A stretch of DNA of 64,000 nt from Gymnorhina tibicen (taxonomy: Eukaryota > Chordata > Aves > Passeriformes > Artamidae), in the NCBI GenBank assembly GCA_013399875.1, contig VXAZ01002367.1, forward strand, positions 868,001 to 932,000, written 5' to 3'. A program made the position numbers and the translations under genes. Of this stretch, positions 1 through 11,141 are shown one piece after another (position 1 is the stretch's first letter; every line of letters begins with the position of its first letter). The notes under the pieces are model-generated. The model worked only from the letters and a program-made list of their open reading frames with translations, did not search any database and was not told the origin of the DNA.

Positions 1-693
1 CTCTCTGCAGTCAAGCCCCCAACTATCTTCTATTTCATTCTGATCTATAATGTGAAAAATTGCACTACTGAGCTGTCAGCATTATCCAGTGTATTAACGC
101 AAAATTGACGATAAGCGTCCATGGCTTAAATAATCTTAGGTGAAATACAGAATAAGGAATATATTGCAACACTTTTCTTTATGTATTTAACATTTAATTT
201 ATTTTTAAAAAGTAAGTAAATTCAAAGTTCAGCCTCTACTTCAGTAGTGAAAATTTGATTTAAAAGGGAAAAGAGGAATCCTAAAACTTGCATCAGCTGT
301 AATTTACCAGGTTTCTTACAGCTCTACTTTTTGCAGAGCTTTAAGTTATCTTACTGTTTCCTATTTTTTCCCATTGACCTAAGTAAACCAGTTAACTTGA
401 CATGGCACTGGCCATCACTGGCTGAAAGTGCTTACCATTATCTGGCTTAACAGCTGGTATTTCAGTCAGCCAAATATTTAGCTCATTGTTTATCCCCCTG
501 GCATGGCTGAGGATTTGGATAATGTTTGTTTACTATGTGGTCTTCCTGTTCCCAAATGGAATCTTCCTAATACACGAAAATAGTCGCCTGGTTCTATTTA
601 TTAGTTCTTGCACAAAAAATGTTTGAGAGGCAAAAACAAACAAAAAACTGTGAAATTAAAAGCAAAATAAAAATGCCTCTTTGCATTACATAC

Positions 694-816
694 CTCATCT
701 TCCAGAGATTCACCAAACTCTTCTTCCAATGCGAGCACCTGCGTTTTGTTTTTTTTCCTCAATTTGGCAATTCTCGCTAAGACCGCATTTTCCAACAGTG
801 TTGAAGTGTATTGTTT
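694..816 (-). CDS. Unrecognised candidate internal exon, minus strand, coiled-coil-like
   Basis: On the minus strand a 41-codon frame contains LLENAVLARIAKLRKKNKTQ and then VLALEEEFGESLEDE, ending exactly at a strong donor (GAG|gtatgt, intron from 693). Heptad-like Leu/Ile/Val spacing and alternating Lys and Glu clusters suggest a coiled coil. The acceptor side is purine-rich and poor, and an in-frame stop lies two codons upstream of the presumed start. Product unknown; it may be chance or part of an old gene remnant. Confidence 0.2.
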
Positions 817-1354
817 CTTTGTTTAGTTTTCTTCTGGATAGTTTTATCTATATGCATAGCCAAGAATAAGGCGTTTTCTGAAAAGTACAACTAATTTAAT
901 TTTTAACTAATGATCCTTAGTCCTTGGCTAGCTCTGTTTGTGCTGTTGTAGGCCTCTAGCTGCAAGCTTTCTGAAGCACCCTCCCTAACAGTGTTGCATT
1001 TGTGTGTAAGACTTTTTTTTTTTTTTTGCAATGTGTTATGTAACTTTTTCCTTGTTTCTTTGTTTTTTGGTTTTTGGTTTTTTTTTTGAGCTTGGTTGAA
1101 TATTTACAAGATTTCTTGCTGCTTTTTGACAATCTATATTTATTTAGTAGAACAAATTTCAATATATTACTTGAAACTATGAAATAGAATTGAGTTAGCA
1201 GTTGACTGGTCGTGTGATGTATAGAAGTACATATACTGTGGTTAATTCTGCAGTAGGTTTGTTAATTTTGTTTATCTGCACTAAAGTACGAAGATCTCCA
1301 TTCTGTTTAACCATTCAAACTGAGGGTGTGATCCAAGTCTGTCGTGTTTGAAAG

Positions 1355-1486
1355 CTAAATCCTGGAACTTGCTGTGGGAGTAGAATATACTAAATCTTTT
1401 GCATGAGGAATTTGTTGAGACAGTAATGTAGCTGTGACATTTTGCCAATTCTTAAATGCTTCTACATTATGCTGAAAGTCAGATTC
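1355..1486 (-). CDS. Unrecognised candidate terminal exon, minus strand
   Basis: On the minus strand, aaaactttaccag precedes a 43-codon frame beginning ESDFQHNVEAFKNWQNVTAT and ending TPTASSRI at TAG (1355-1357). AATAAA on the same strand at 1139-1144 would give a 3' UTR of about 215 bases. Composition is protein-like and hydrophilic, but the polypyrimidine tract is weak and the family is unknown. It conflicts in strand with the candidate exon at 1747, so at most one is likely to be real unless two genes end tail to tail here. Confidence 0.18.
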   Translation of the reverse strand, partial: ESDFQHNVEAFKNWQNVTATLLSQQIPHAKDLVYSTPTASSRI

Positions 1487-1746
1487 CTGGTAAAGTTTTG
1501 CTTTAGAGTCAGGCTTAAGTAAACTTGCACAACACAAAGAAAAAAAATAATTGCACCAAAGGTACTGATAATATTTGAACAGTAATCTGTAGATTTTGCT
1601 CATTTGGAATTTTGTTTGCATTGGTTTATTTCCCTTTATGAAATGAATTTCTAGCATTGTAAGAACTTAGGTGAGTGTAACTCTCTTCCAAAATTATTAG
1701 TTACTTTAGACGGAAACATTTTGTAATTTCCACTTGCTTCCATCAG

Positions 1747-1883
1747 TGAAATTTAGAATAACTCAAAGCAGTTTTGGTGCACCAGAAATGCAGTGTGTGT
1801 ATGTTCTACAAGAGATCCAAGAGCTCCCTGTTCGCGAGGCTGTTGAGAAGTGGCATCCAACATTCAGTGCTCAGGTATGTTAG
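1747..1883 (+). CDS. Unrecognised candidate terminal or internal exon, plus strand
   Basis: A pyrimidine-rich acceptor (cttgcttccatcag) at 1746 opens a frame starting with two bases of a split codon. It reads KFRITQSSFGAPEMQCVYVL then QEIQELPVREAVEKWHPTFS and AQ, of protein-like composition. At 1875 there is a donor-like CAG|gtatgt. If unspliced, the frame stops after two more codons (TAG 1881-1883), with AATAAA at 1989-1994 giving a compact 3' UTR. I do not recognise the protein. If real, it is the last part of a gene running in from the left edge. Confidence 0.3.
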
Positions 1884-4800
1884 TAAGAAGTACTGTAGTC
1901 CTATGAGGGCAAATGTGTGGATTTTTAAACATTTTGCCATAATTGCACAATTTTGCATTTTTACTTAATGTCATGTTATGTTTCTTAAAATAAACCTATT
2001 GTTGAAATACAGTGGAGTTCAACTGTTTTTGTGACAAATCTGTGTGCATTTTAGTAAATTTCTGAAAATTAATCTGATGTTATTTTTGACATTTGTTCAG
2101 TTCTTCTATTTCTGCACATGTGCCTCACCTGTGTGTAATGTCACTTTTTTTTTTTAAGATGGAAGGTGCTTTGTTCTTTTGTCTCACTCCTTGTGGCTAT
2201 TCAGGTCTAACTTCTCATTTGTTTGCATGTGGGTGACATGGTCTTTCTCTTCCCTTTCTCCTTGCCTTTGTCTGCAGCTGACATCCCAGCAGGAATGTCA
2301 AGTCAGGCTTTCCAGCCTGGGAATACTGTGTATTGGAAAGCCCCAACCCCCTTTACATTGAATTTCCCAGCATCCTTGCTGCAGAGCTGAGAACTAGAGG
2401 CCCCTGGCTTTTAAAGCAAAGCTCCAACATTCTATGTGGTTTCTCCTGCAGTGAGGGTGCTTAGCAGAACTGCTCATACATGATACTGGTTGTTTGAGAA
2501 CCTTTGTTCTCTTCCAGAGACTGTCTCATGACCAGTGGAGATGCCAAGTCACGGCAGCCCAGGAAAACAACATGGAATTCTCCTGTTTGGGATGGTGCTG
2601 ATGTTGTCAGGTTCTCCAGGCACTGTCTGTGTGCAGTCCCAGGGCTCTGATCTCACTGTGACTGCAGAGGGGTGGTGGGATGGCTCATGTGACTGGGATG
2701 TTGTTGTTGTGACAGGCTGCACTGGTTGGGAAAGACAGACCAGGGAGGCACCGTGGTTCTGGTGGCAGCACTTGGAATGTATGAAGGCCTGTCTTGGGGT
2801 GGATGATTAGTGAGTAGAGAGCTTATGGGCTCTGCTCATAGGGCAGTCTGGTAAGGGTGACCTGCTCTGGGTGTTTACTACGCACCACCTGAACAGAAGG
2901 AGGAACTGGATGAGGCTTTCTACTGGCAGCCTCTTCAGGGATCTTGGAACAATGCCATGGGAGCATGCCCTGCAGGGAAGAGGGGTCCAAGAGAGCTGGT
3001 TGATATTCAAGGATTGCTTCCTTCAGGATCTAAATTGAGGCAACATGATAAACAAGAAATTGGGTAAAAGGGCCAAGACACCTGTGTTGGTAAAAAAGGA
3101 ATTCAGTTCCTGCATAAGCAGGAAATAGACAGAAGATGCAGCAGGGTCAGAACAAAAGAGGGACAGGAGCGTTTCAACCATGTTCTTTGATTCCCTAATT
3201 TCTCTTCTGTTGTCATGGCAAAGAACAGATACATGGATTGTACCCCAGTGCCCCAAGTTCCCATGGAGCTCTTGTGAAATCCTTTCCATATTGCATGTGT
3301 TACAATGCCAATGCTATAACAGAGGTGGATGAGATCACTTTGCAAGGTCAGGTTAACCTGCTTGGGTGCAAGGAGGGTGAGCAGCTAACTGAGGGAGCTG
3401 GGGAGCCACAGGTTTGCAAATGATTATACTTTTTAAAAGTGTCAGTAAGGATTTTCTTTGGATACTAAAGTAAATTCCAATGTATTTTTTTGAAGAGAGA
3501 AGTAGCTGGGCCCTTGAGAGATTCTTTCCATCTGCAGGTTGGGGGTGGAATTATTTGCTGAGCATGTTTTTCCTTTCAGACATCCTTTTAGAAGTGAGTT
3601 GTGTTATTTTGGAAGCATCTGCTGAAGGACAGGAGCACACAAACCCCTGCACACCCCCTAAAACGAAGTAGCATTATTTAAATGAGTTTGTCCACTATGT
3701 TTGTGCCCCAAAGCTGTGAAGTGCATGCAGGGTAGTATCTCACAGCTTGGCACTCGTGTGCAGCCAGTAGGTGGGGAAATAAATAACCATCCAACTGTTG
3801 CTTTCTCCTTATCTCCTTGCAGCATGTTCTCCCCTTTGGGCCTCTCAAAGATGGGAGAGTGAGACCAACAAACCTGGAACCTCCCCCATTTCTTAATATC
3901 TCACTAAGGTCCCCTGTGCCTCACTGCTGATTTTTGTGTTTCTGTTTTACACAAATAATGATGCAAACATCCACTGTAAGAGGCAGGTATTTATTAACTT
4001 TAACAAAGATTCTGCGATCAAGTTACTTCTTAACAAGTAGGAGCAGCAAAACCAACTGATTTCTAACATCTCTCCAAGTGGAATTTCTGAAGCACAACAA
4101 AGGCGTTTGTCAGCTTTCCCTTTCAGAAGGTGCTGGTGCAATCTCTTTTTATTTTTTAGCCAATAGGACACAAATCCTGTACAGATTCTACATCTTTGAA
4201 AGCTTTGGCTCTCTACAAAATGCAATTTAAAACAGCCACCACTTGAGAAGCTGGGGTAGGGGGATGAGCAGACAGTGAGAGGGCTTGAGCACATGTACAA
4301 GACCCTGAATATTGTATTTCCTCATGGAAAAAGTGCTAAAACTCCCCACTTGGAGAATATTTGGCTGGGTTTGACTGTTTTTGAAGGATTAGGTGGATTC
4401 CTGCATGTCACAAGCTTTGAGTGAAGAAGACCTAGATCTGCCTGAAGAGGAACAAAAGGGAAATAGGTAAAGCATGATGCCCTAGTCTTTGTAATACCTG
4501 GGTGATGGGGAGGCCTTCCCAGCATGGAAGGACCTCTGTGTAATTCATACAAGTGGGTCACAGGTTTCTCTTCTGCCCTTCCTCTTTCTGTGGCTGTGGG
4601 CCAAGGCATAGCCTTGCCCCAAAGCCATGCCAGGGTAACAGGACTGGAGGTTGTGCCCAAATAACCTCAAGTTGCTGTCTTTTAACAGATCGGCTCCACA
4701 ATTTACAGATGGTATGTGCTTATTTAGACCTTTAAGTGTCACTGAGTGCTAGCAATGATAACATACCTGTAAAACATCAACCAAACCAGTACCAAATATA

Positions 4801-7468
4801 TCTATTTTAAGGAACGCCCTCTGTGTTCCCATGTCTCCTTAGATCTGCAGGCCTCTGCTTTGCAGCCCTCACTGTCACACAATGCTGGCAACGTCCAGTC
4901 CAAGTGTAAGAAGTGTGAACTGTATGCTCACTTTGTGCCAGTTTTTGATCCTTTTACTTAATGATACATATCTAATTTTTGCTTATCTATAAACTGAGTT
5001 CTAAATTTCATTAGATTAATTATTTTGAAGTCAAGATGGTATGTGACACAATGGTTGCAGAAAAAGATTCGCAGATACATTTTGAATTACCTCAAACTCT
5101 TCCAGTTTGATTCAGTTCATATTCCTTCAGTAACAGATTTCTTCATAGATTCTGGAAAGTTCAGGGGCAGGAATATTTGGTGAATATCAAATTAACCTTG
5201 TCCAACAGCCAGTAAATTAAGTGCTGAAATTGTACTTACTCTGCAAATTTACATTTTGTTTTTCTTAAGTAAAAGTTGTACCGCATTTTATATCAAAAGT
5301 AGTATATGGAGAGGAAGTGTTAAGAAGAAAGAGCCATTAGATTAGTCATTCAAGTTTCAATTTTTCTTGAGCCAATGAAATAGTAAAGGAGAGTTTCTGC
5401 TGCTTCTGTCCATCTCAACCACAAGGGAAGTTGCCCCAGGTGTTTTCTGAAGTGATTTTGAGGAGCAGTCTGAATAGTGTGAATTGCTATTGTGTCTGAA
5501 GTGCATTAAAAATGGTCACAGCCCAGTAACCATCAGCAAAAACCTTTATAAATTAGGCAATTGCTATTAACACAGAGATGGAAGGAGAGACAATATCTAA
5601 CAAAGGCAAATCCATGTTTTGATTTGGGAAAGCACCAGTCTAAAATGGCTCAGTGCCAAGATAACTGTTAAGTAACCCCAAGCAAAATAGAAAGTGCATT
5701 TTTGGAAGTGTAGAAGTTAATTTATTCTGAAAATCTAAAGGAAATTTCACCTTTTGCAATGCCATTTTTTTTTACAATAGCATTCTTCCAACACTACACC
5801 TTTAGGAATAAATGAGTCCCATGAACTCTAGGTCTGGTGTGGTTACAGCCTTCTTGACAGGTAGCTCCTGGTGCCCTCCCGTGGGGTGGAGCCCAGAGGA
5901 CCACATGCACCTCCAACTATCTGTAATGAATCCCCACAGCACCTATCACTGCCTTTAAGGATTTACTCATTTTAGAAGACAAAAAAAGCACCAGATATGC
6001 TTGTTGTATTTCTGGCTGTAAAACATTTTTAGAGAGAATAACTGGTAGGAGCCATGACTGGTGAGGCAGAAAGAGCTGGACCACAAGATCGATCAGCCCA
6101 AGGTACGTGCAATTGGAATTCTCTCCCTGACTCTGAATTAATGGTGGGTGCCTGGGGAGACAAGCATGGAGCTGCCTGTCAATACTCCCCAAGCTCCAGC
6201 AATTTGCCATCTGCAATGCCAGAGGTGATGTGTCTGTGTTTAATAGCCCTCAATGGATTTCTCCCCAGAATTTATCTTGCTGTCTTTTGACTGCTGGAGA
6301 CTTTTTTATCAAGCTGTTACAACTGCCTGGAAGAAAATCCTTTTAAATGGGAGAGGTGTATTGTGTGTCCTGTGTTGTGAGAAGAACATGGAGCTGGCTG
6401 GGAGAGCCCCATTTGCAGCCTTGTGTGCTAGTGCAAACTGGAATTTGTGTCTGGGTTTGGGCATTCCTTGTGTCCTTGCGAGGAAGATATTTCTGCTGGG
6501 GCCATATGTAAGAGTATGGATGACTGCATATGACTATAAGGCGGGAAATACGGGCTGCAAGAGATGCTGACTGGCAAAGTTAACTTGGATGTATCATTTT
6601 TCTGTCTCCATTTACCTTTCTGATGAATTTTCTACTCAGATTGGATAAAAACATTTCCCTGGCCCACCTACAATCAGTTTTTTTCCTATTTTGTTTTGTG
6701 CTTCAGTAGTGCATTGCAGCATTGGGATTATAAACACTGCAGGGGAATGTTTTAAATCCCCCAAATGGGGATTTGCAACATAAGTCTGGTGAAAACATTC
6801 CTCCTGAAATTGGGTTACATTAACCTTTACAAAGCATGGACTCACATTGTGGACATTGCTCATTTAATAGTCCAAGTCAACTGCTTGGTTACTGGCAAAA
6901 GACATCAGGAATTTTCTGTATCTTTTCCCCTCACTCCAGGGTGACATTTAATCCTTGATAAGTATTGCTGTGGCTTGTCAACCCTTCATTTCTTGGGTGA
7001 TCAAAATCACCTGATGCAGGATTTTGGGTGACCCAGAAGTCACGCAGGAGATCTTCAGGCAGAAGGGTAAAATGCCTATAGCAGGATGGGCAAAGAGCTC
7101 CATATGCAAATTTCCCTGGAGGAGAGTGGGAGCAGAGCCTGTAAAAATACATTGTAAAGAAAGAATAAGTTAATATGTACAAGGAAAAGCCATATCTGAC
7201 AAATAATTTATTAACATCCACAGGGACCTGAGAGATGCCAGCATTCCAAAGCATTGCAAACGGAGAGTTTGTCCTGGATTTGTTCCTGGTGGGTGAAGGG
7301 CCACCCTTGTTCAAGAGAAGTTAATGTGAGATACAGTAGCCTTTGGATGTAACAGGTGGTACAGGGTGTTCCAAGTTACAGAAAGGCTTTACATCTGAGG
7401 GTACAGCCTCTGCTCTCAACCTTCGATCTCATCTGCATTTGGGGTGGGGGACGAGGTCAGCAGATGGC

Positions 7469-7584
7469 TTTAAAAGTGAGCAGGTCGCTCCCAGTGGAGC
7501 CAGCAGCCGGCATTCCCAAGGGACTGGAGTCCAAGCGGTGCCTGCCTCGGCCGGAGAGGGAGCAGTCCCATCGGACAGTGGTCA
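7469..7584 (+). promoter_or_regulatory. Candidate TATA-type promoter and leader exon for exon 1A
   Basis: A TTTAAAAG box at 7469-7476 is followed by a short CpG-bearing, GC-rich stretch of about 100 bases and a good donor, GGTCA|gtgagtg, at 7585. The surroundings are otherwise CpG-poor. Exon 1A at 10884 needs an upstream leader, and this is the best-looking layout I found in the preceding 10 kb. It is an inference from signals only; no other evidence ties it to exon 1A. Confidence 0.25.
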
Positions 7585-9585
7585 GTGAGTGTGTGTGTGG
7601 TGGCACGCTTGGGTTGAGGGGAACTTGGCCCCATGGAGTCCTTGGATCAGCAGGTAAAGCTGCATTAGACTCAGGTTTGATTTATCGTGGTGCAAAAAAA
7701 CCAGCCCCAACCAAATAAAACAAGTGGTGTAGAAAAATAATTGTACAGTCCAAGAATACTCCCCAGTTGATCTGGGTTACAGAAGGAAGACTGTGATTGT
7801 ATGTGTTGGTTCCAAAAGCAATTCGATAAATCAAGAAAAGGAGATGGTAAATGTCAACTGGATTGAGATGTAAGGGCCTTGATTGTGCAAGAGACCTAGA
7901 ATTCCTTTATTTCCAAGATGTTGTTAGTAGCCTCAGAGAGATTCCTGAAGAGGATTGAAGAATAGTGGAGAAATAATCCAGAATACCCATCTAAAGAATA
8001 AGTCTAAATAAACAAGCAGGAAGCCTACAGGGAGCGGTAAGTGGAGAAACTGGATGTCCAGACTTGCTTGACTTCACAAAAAGGAAATAGGGGCAAAATG
8101 AGAGAGCTGACAAGTAAATTTGTGCCAGATAAAGACAACCCTCACTTTACAGTTACAAAGTTGTGGTTAAGAGGGTGGTAACAGAAGGGGTAATGCCTGT
8201 GAGAGAATGGTCCTGAGCCCTCTTAGTGCTGATGTCTCACAAAGCACGGGGGATGCCACAGGAGAAATGAGGAGAGACTGGGACAGTATCACATCACTGT
8301 CTGCTGATTGCTCAGGCTATTAAACCCTCTAAAAATAATCAGAAATTTTATAATCCCAAATTGGATTCCCCTAAATCTTCCTCTGGAAGCCTTGTTTTAC
8401 AGTTGGGGAAGTAAGAGTCAGCTGGTGTGATTTTTATTTTTGACTGTACACTACATTTTCATTTAACTTTGGTTCCTCTCTTTGGTTTTCTGTATTATGT
8501 AAAAATTAGCCTTGGTATAGAAAAGATGGACAATGATCTGATACCATAATCTGATTTTATGCTAATGTCTTCTCAATATATCTCTCATTAAACATCAAAT
8601 CAAATTAAATGCACAAATATATTCATCATGTAAGACTTCTAAAAGTGGTGTATAATTAGTCCCAGTTTTAGAACTGGTAGTAATAAAAAATAACCTTTCC
8701 TTTTAATCCTACACATAAAGTTCAGGCTCAACTTTTTCAAAGGACTACCAAAAAAATTTGTATTTGAGGGGTCTGAGAATTTAGCATATCCTAAATTTCG
8801 GTAGATTGTGAATACCAAATGTAATGTTAAATAAGGAAACGTGTCCTCACTATAACCACCCCTTAATCAGTTTTATTTTGCCTAATTTCAAAACCACTAG
8901 TATATGTCAATATTTTTGGAGCTTGGTATTCTCCATGGTATTTGGGTGGCCTAAATTGGGTAGAACAGCCATAAATGAAAGAAGCAGTGCAATGAAATGC
9001 AATTTGATGCGCAATAAGATCTCTTAAACATCAACAGACAGGCATTCCAACATCACCACTACTACTTTTTAACTTGGGTTTTCCTTTCAAAATCTCACCC
9101 TACAGTAATGAAGTAGAGTTAATGTAATTCTAAAAGAAAATTACTTATTTTTATGGAAAGACTTAGGTGATGGGGTATAATAGACTGCATCAGAATGTTC
9201 CATATACTGTGGATACCTTTAATGGAAAAATAATGTTTCACAAATATCTATCAGACTACTTTATTACCTAATATCAGAGCAAGAGAAACTTGCAAGTACA
9301 ATCTTCCTTGATCCTGAAATTAAAACCTAGCATCCCTCGTAGTGTAATGGGGCATTTTCCTTATTATTTATCATCTTACTGCAAAAGTCTTAGTTGGTCA
9401 TCTCTTGACATAGCAAAGAAGTGTCAGGAAACCCAAGAACTTGCCATCCTGGATATTATCCAGATAGAAATTAGGTTCTTAAAGACTGGATTTATTAAAT
9501 ATAACATTTTGGGCTAATATTTTTTCCAGTTACAGTCAAGTTTCTCTCATGTTCCAGTGAAATGCTTGGCAAGGGTTTTAAGCTG

Positions 9586-9634
9586 GATGATCTTTAAGGT
9601 CCCTTCCAACCCAAACCATTCTGTGATTCTGTGT
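9586..9634 (+). repeat. CR1 LINE 3' end fragment
   Basis: Contains the avian CR1 tail gatctttaaggtcccttcc and then ccattctgtgattctgtg. It is only the last 50 or so bases of the element, the usual heavy 5' truncation. Confidence 0.8.
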
Positions 9635-10924
9635 AAATGGCAGTGAATCCTCTCGTGGGTCTTAGTGGATCAAAGCTTGGAGCCATGTGTGGGGCTGTCT
9701 CTGCCCTGTTAGACTGGATCTGACCATGACTCCTTGCCCAAGTGGATGCCAAGGGATGAGGGTGAGGATGGAGCAGGTGTGTGGTGATCCTCTCCCAGTG
9801 TAATCTCTCACCCTTTGAGGGCCTCCAGAACCAGCAGTGATGCCTTTAGAGCACTGAATATGGGCTTACATGAATTTCCTTTAATTAAAAATAAATGGAG
9901 ATGAATGGTCTTGGACTCTAGCAAAAAAGACAGTGAAGAAAGGCTATGACAAGAACAAAAATCAGCCATTATCTTTCAGGACAGGACTGAAAGATTTCAG
10001 TGGAGGTCTGACTATTTAGCAAAGCGATTCCAAAACTCATCCTTGATGTATCTGAAAGACTCATAGAAAAGAAATGTATGCTTTACTTACTTTACCTTTT
10101 ATCCTCATTTTATTTTAATGACCAAGGAAAATGGGAAGAATGCAAATGAGTGAATGCCCTCTTTGATCTGTGTTGTTCCTGAGCATAATCTGGTAACCTG
10201 GCAGGCATCAGGCACGAGTGGAATTGCTGCCCCTAAGTAGGAAGAAACTTCAGCCCCTTTGCAAGCAGTTGCTCAGTTTGTTTGTTGGTTTGAGGGAAGC
10301 AACAGCCAAAAGAGCCCTGTCCCCCTGCAGAATAGGGGAGCTGGGCCCACCGTGGGGCTGATCACCTGCTGCTTACATCATGGGGATTATTCTTCTGACC
10401 AGGAATAACCTGAAATCATAAGGACTTCCACCCACAATCTGAGAAGTACACAATGAAGGATTCACCCTAAAAAAGCTACAACCACAGCATCGGGTTCTCT
10501 CCAGAGGGACTGTGACAGGAGTAACTTCCAGAAGCCATCTCCTGAGGTGGACACGGAGCCACAAGCTGGATGTAGGACAGAACAGAAAGTGGAAGCACTG
10601 ACTTCATCTGGGACTGAGGTCTGTCCCTGACATGGAGGCCACAGGAGTATTTTGAGGGTATGTATTTAAAATACAGGTGGAAGAGCTCGATGGGGTTATT
10701 GGAGAGGGAAGGGTGACCTTGGTTGTATTAGAATTGAACAATGGAACTGTTAAAAGGCAGCAAAAGGATTAAGGCTTCAAGAGTGGGTGATTGTAACTCT
10801 AAATTATTTTATTTTGCTTTAAAATGATGCCTGACTACATGTTATGCATATTCTGTGCAACACACATCTCTTCTGCTCTGCAGGACCCCAAGAAGCAGGG
10901 TTTGCTCTGGCATCTGCTCTGACC

Positions 10925-11141
10925 ATGTCTCCTCCAGTCCTTTCAGACCTGGGCTATGTCCCCCCCGATGGCGGATGGGGCTGGGCAGTGGTGTTCGGAG
11001 CCTCCATCTCAATTGGGTTTGCATTTACCTTTCCTAAAGCTTTCACAATCTACTTTAAAGAGATCCAGGCTGTTTTCAGCATCTCCTACAGCCAGATTGC
11101 CTGGACAACATCCATCATGTGTGCTACCACCTACGGAGGAG
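10925..11141 (+). CDS. SLC16A7: SLC16A7 alternative first coding exon A (upstream)
   Basis: Codes 72 residues plus one base (phase 1), starting [20 protein letters not shown], and covers the N-terminus, TM1 and the start of TM2. The ATG at 10925 has A at -3. The exon opens at 10884 after a pyrimidine-rich acceptor ending in cag (10881-10883), so a non-coding leader must lie upstream. The donor is GGAG|gtaagt at 11142. It joins in frame to exon 2 at 34369 exactly as exon 1B does. It has the same coding length as exon 1B, with 44 of 72 identical residues (42 of 60 after residue 12). Many conserved codons differ only at the third base (four of the eight in PPDGGWGW), which points to an old duplication kept under protein-level selection. 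The family lysine is at residue 38. It differs from exon 1B in TM1 (S27 for F, T35 for A) and TM2 (C66 for L). No second set of downstream exons was seen before exon 1B, so I read it as an alternative exon, not a separate gene. Confidence 0.8.

Larger units (their letters stand above)
1..10883. other. 5' flanking region of the SLC16A7 locus
   Basis: Mostly AT-rich, CpG-poor, non-coding DNA. A T run lies at 1013-1027. Apart from the three weak candidate exons in the first 1.9 kb, the TATA-like segment at 7469 and a CR1 tail at 9586, I see no supported gene. A strong acceptor-like tract ends at 2277 (ctttgtctgcag), but the frame after it stops within 28 codons. Possible leader exons for exon 1A may hide here; GAGG|gtatgt near 10659 is another candidate donor. 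Confidence 0.5.

Noticed and set aside
2278..2361. Possible next exon after 1747-1874, following a strong acceptor-like tract
   Set aside because: Frame stops after 27 residues with no donor and no polyadenylation signal close by; the peptide looks random.
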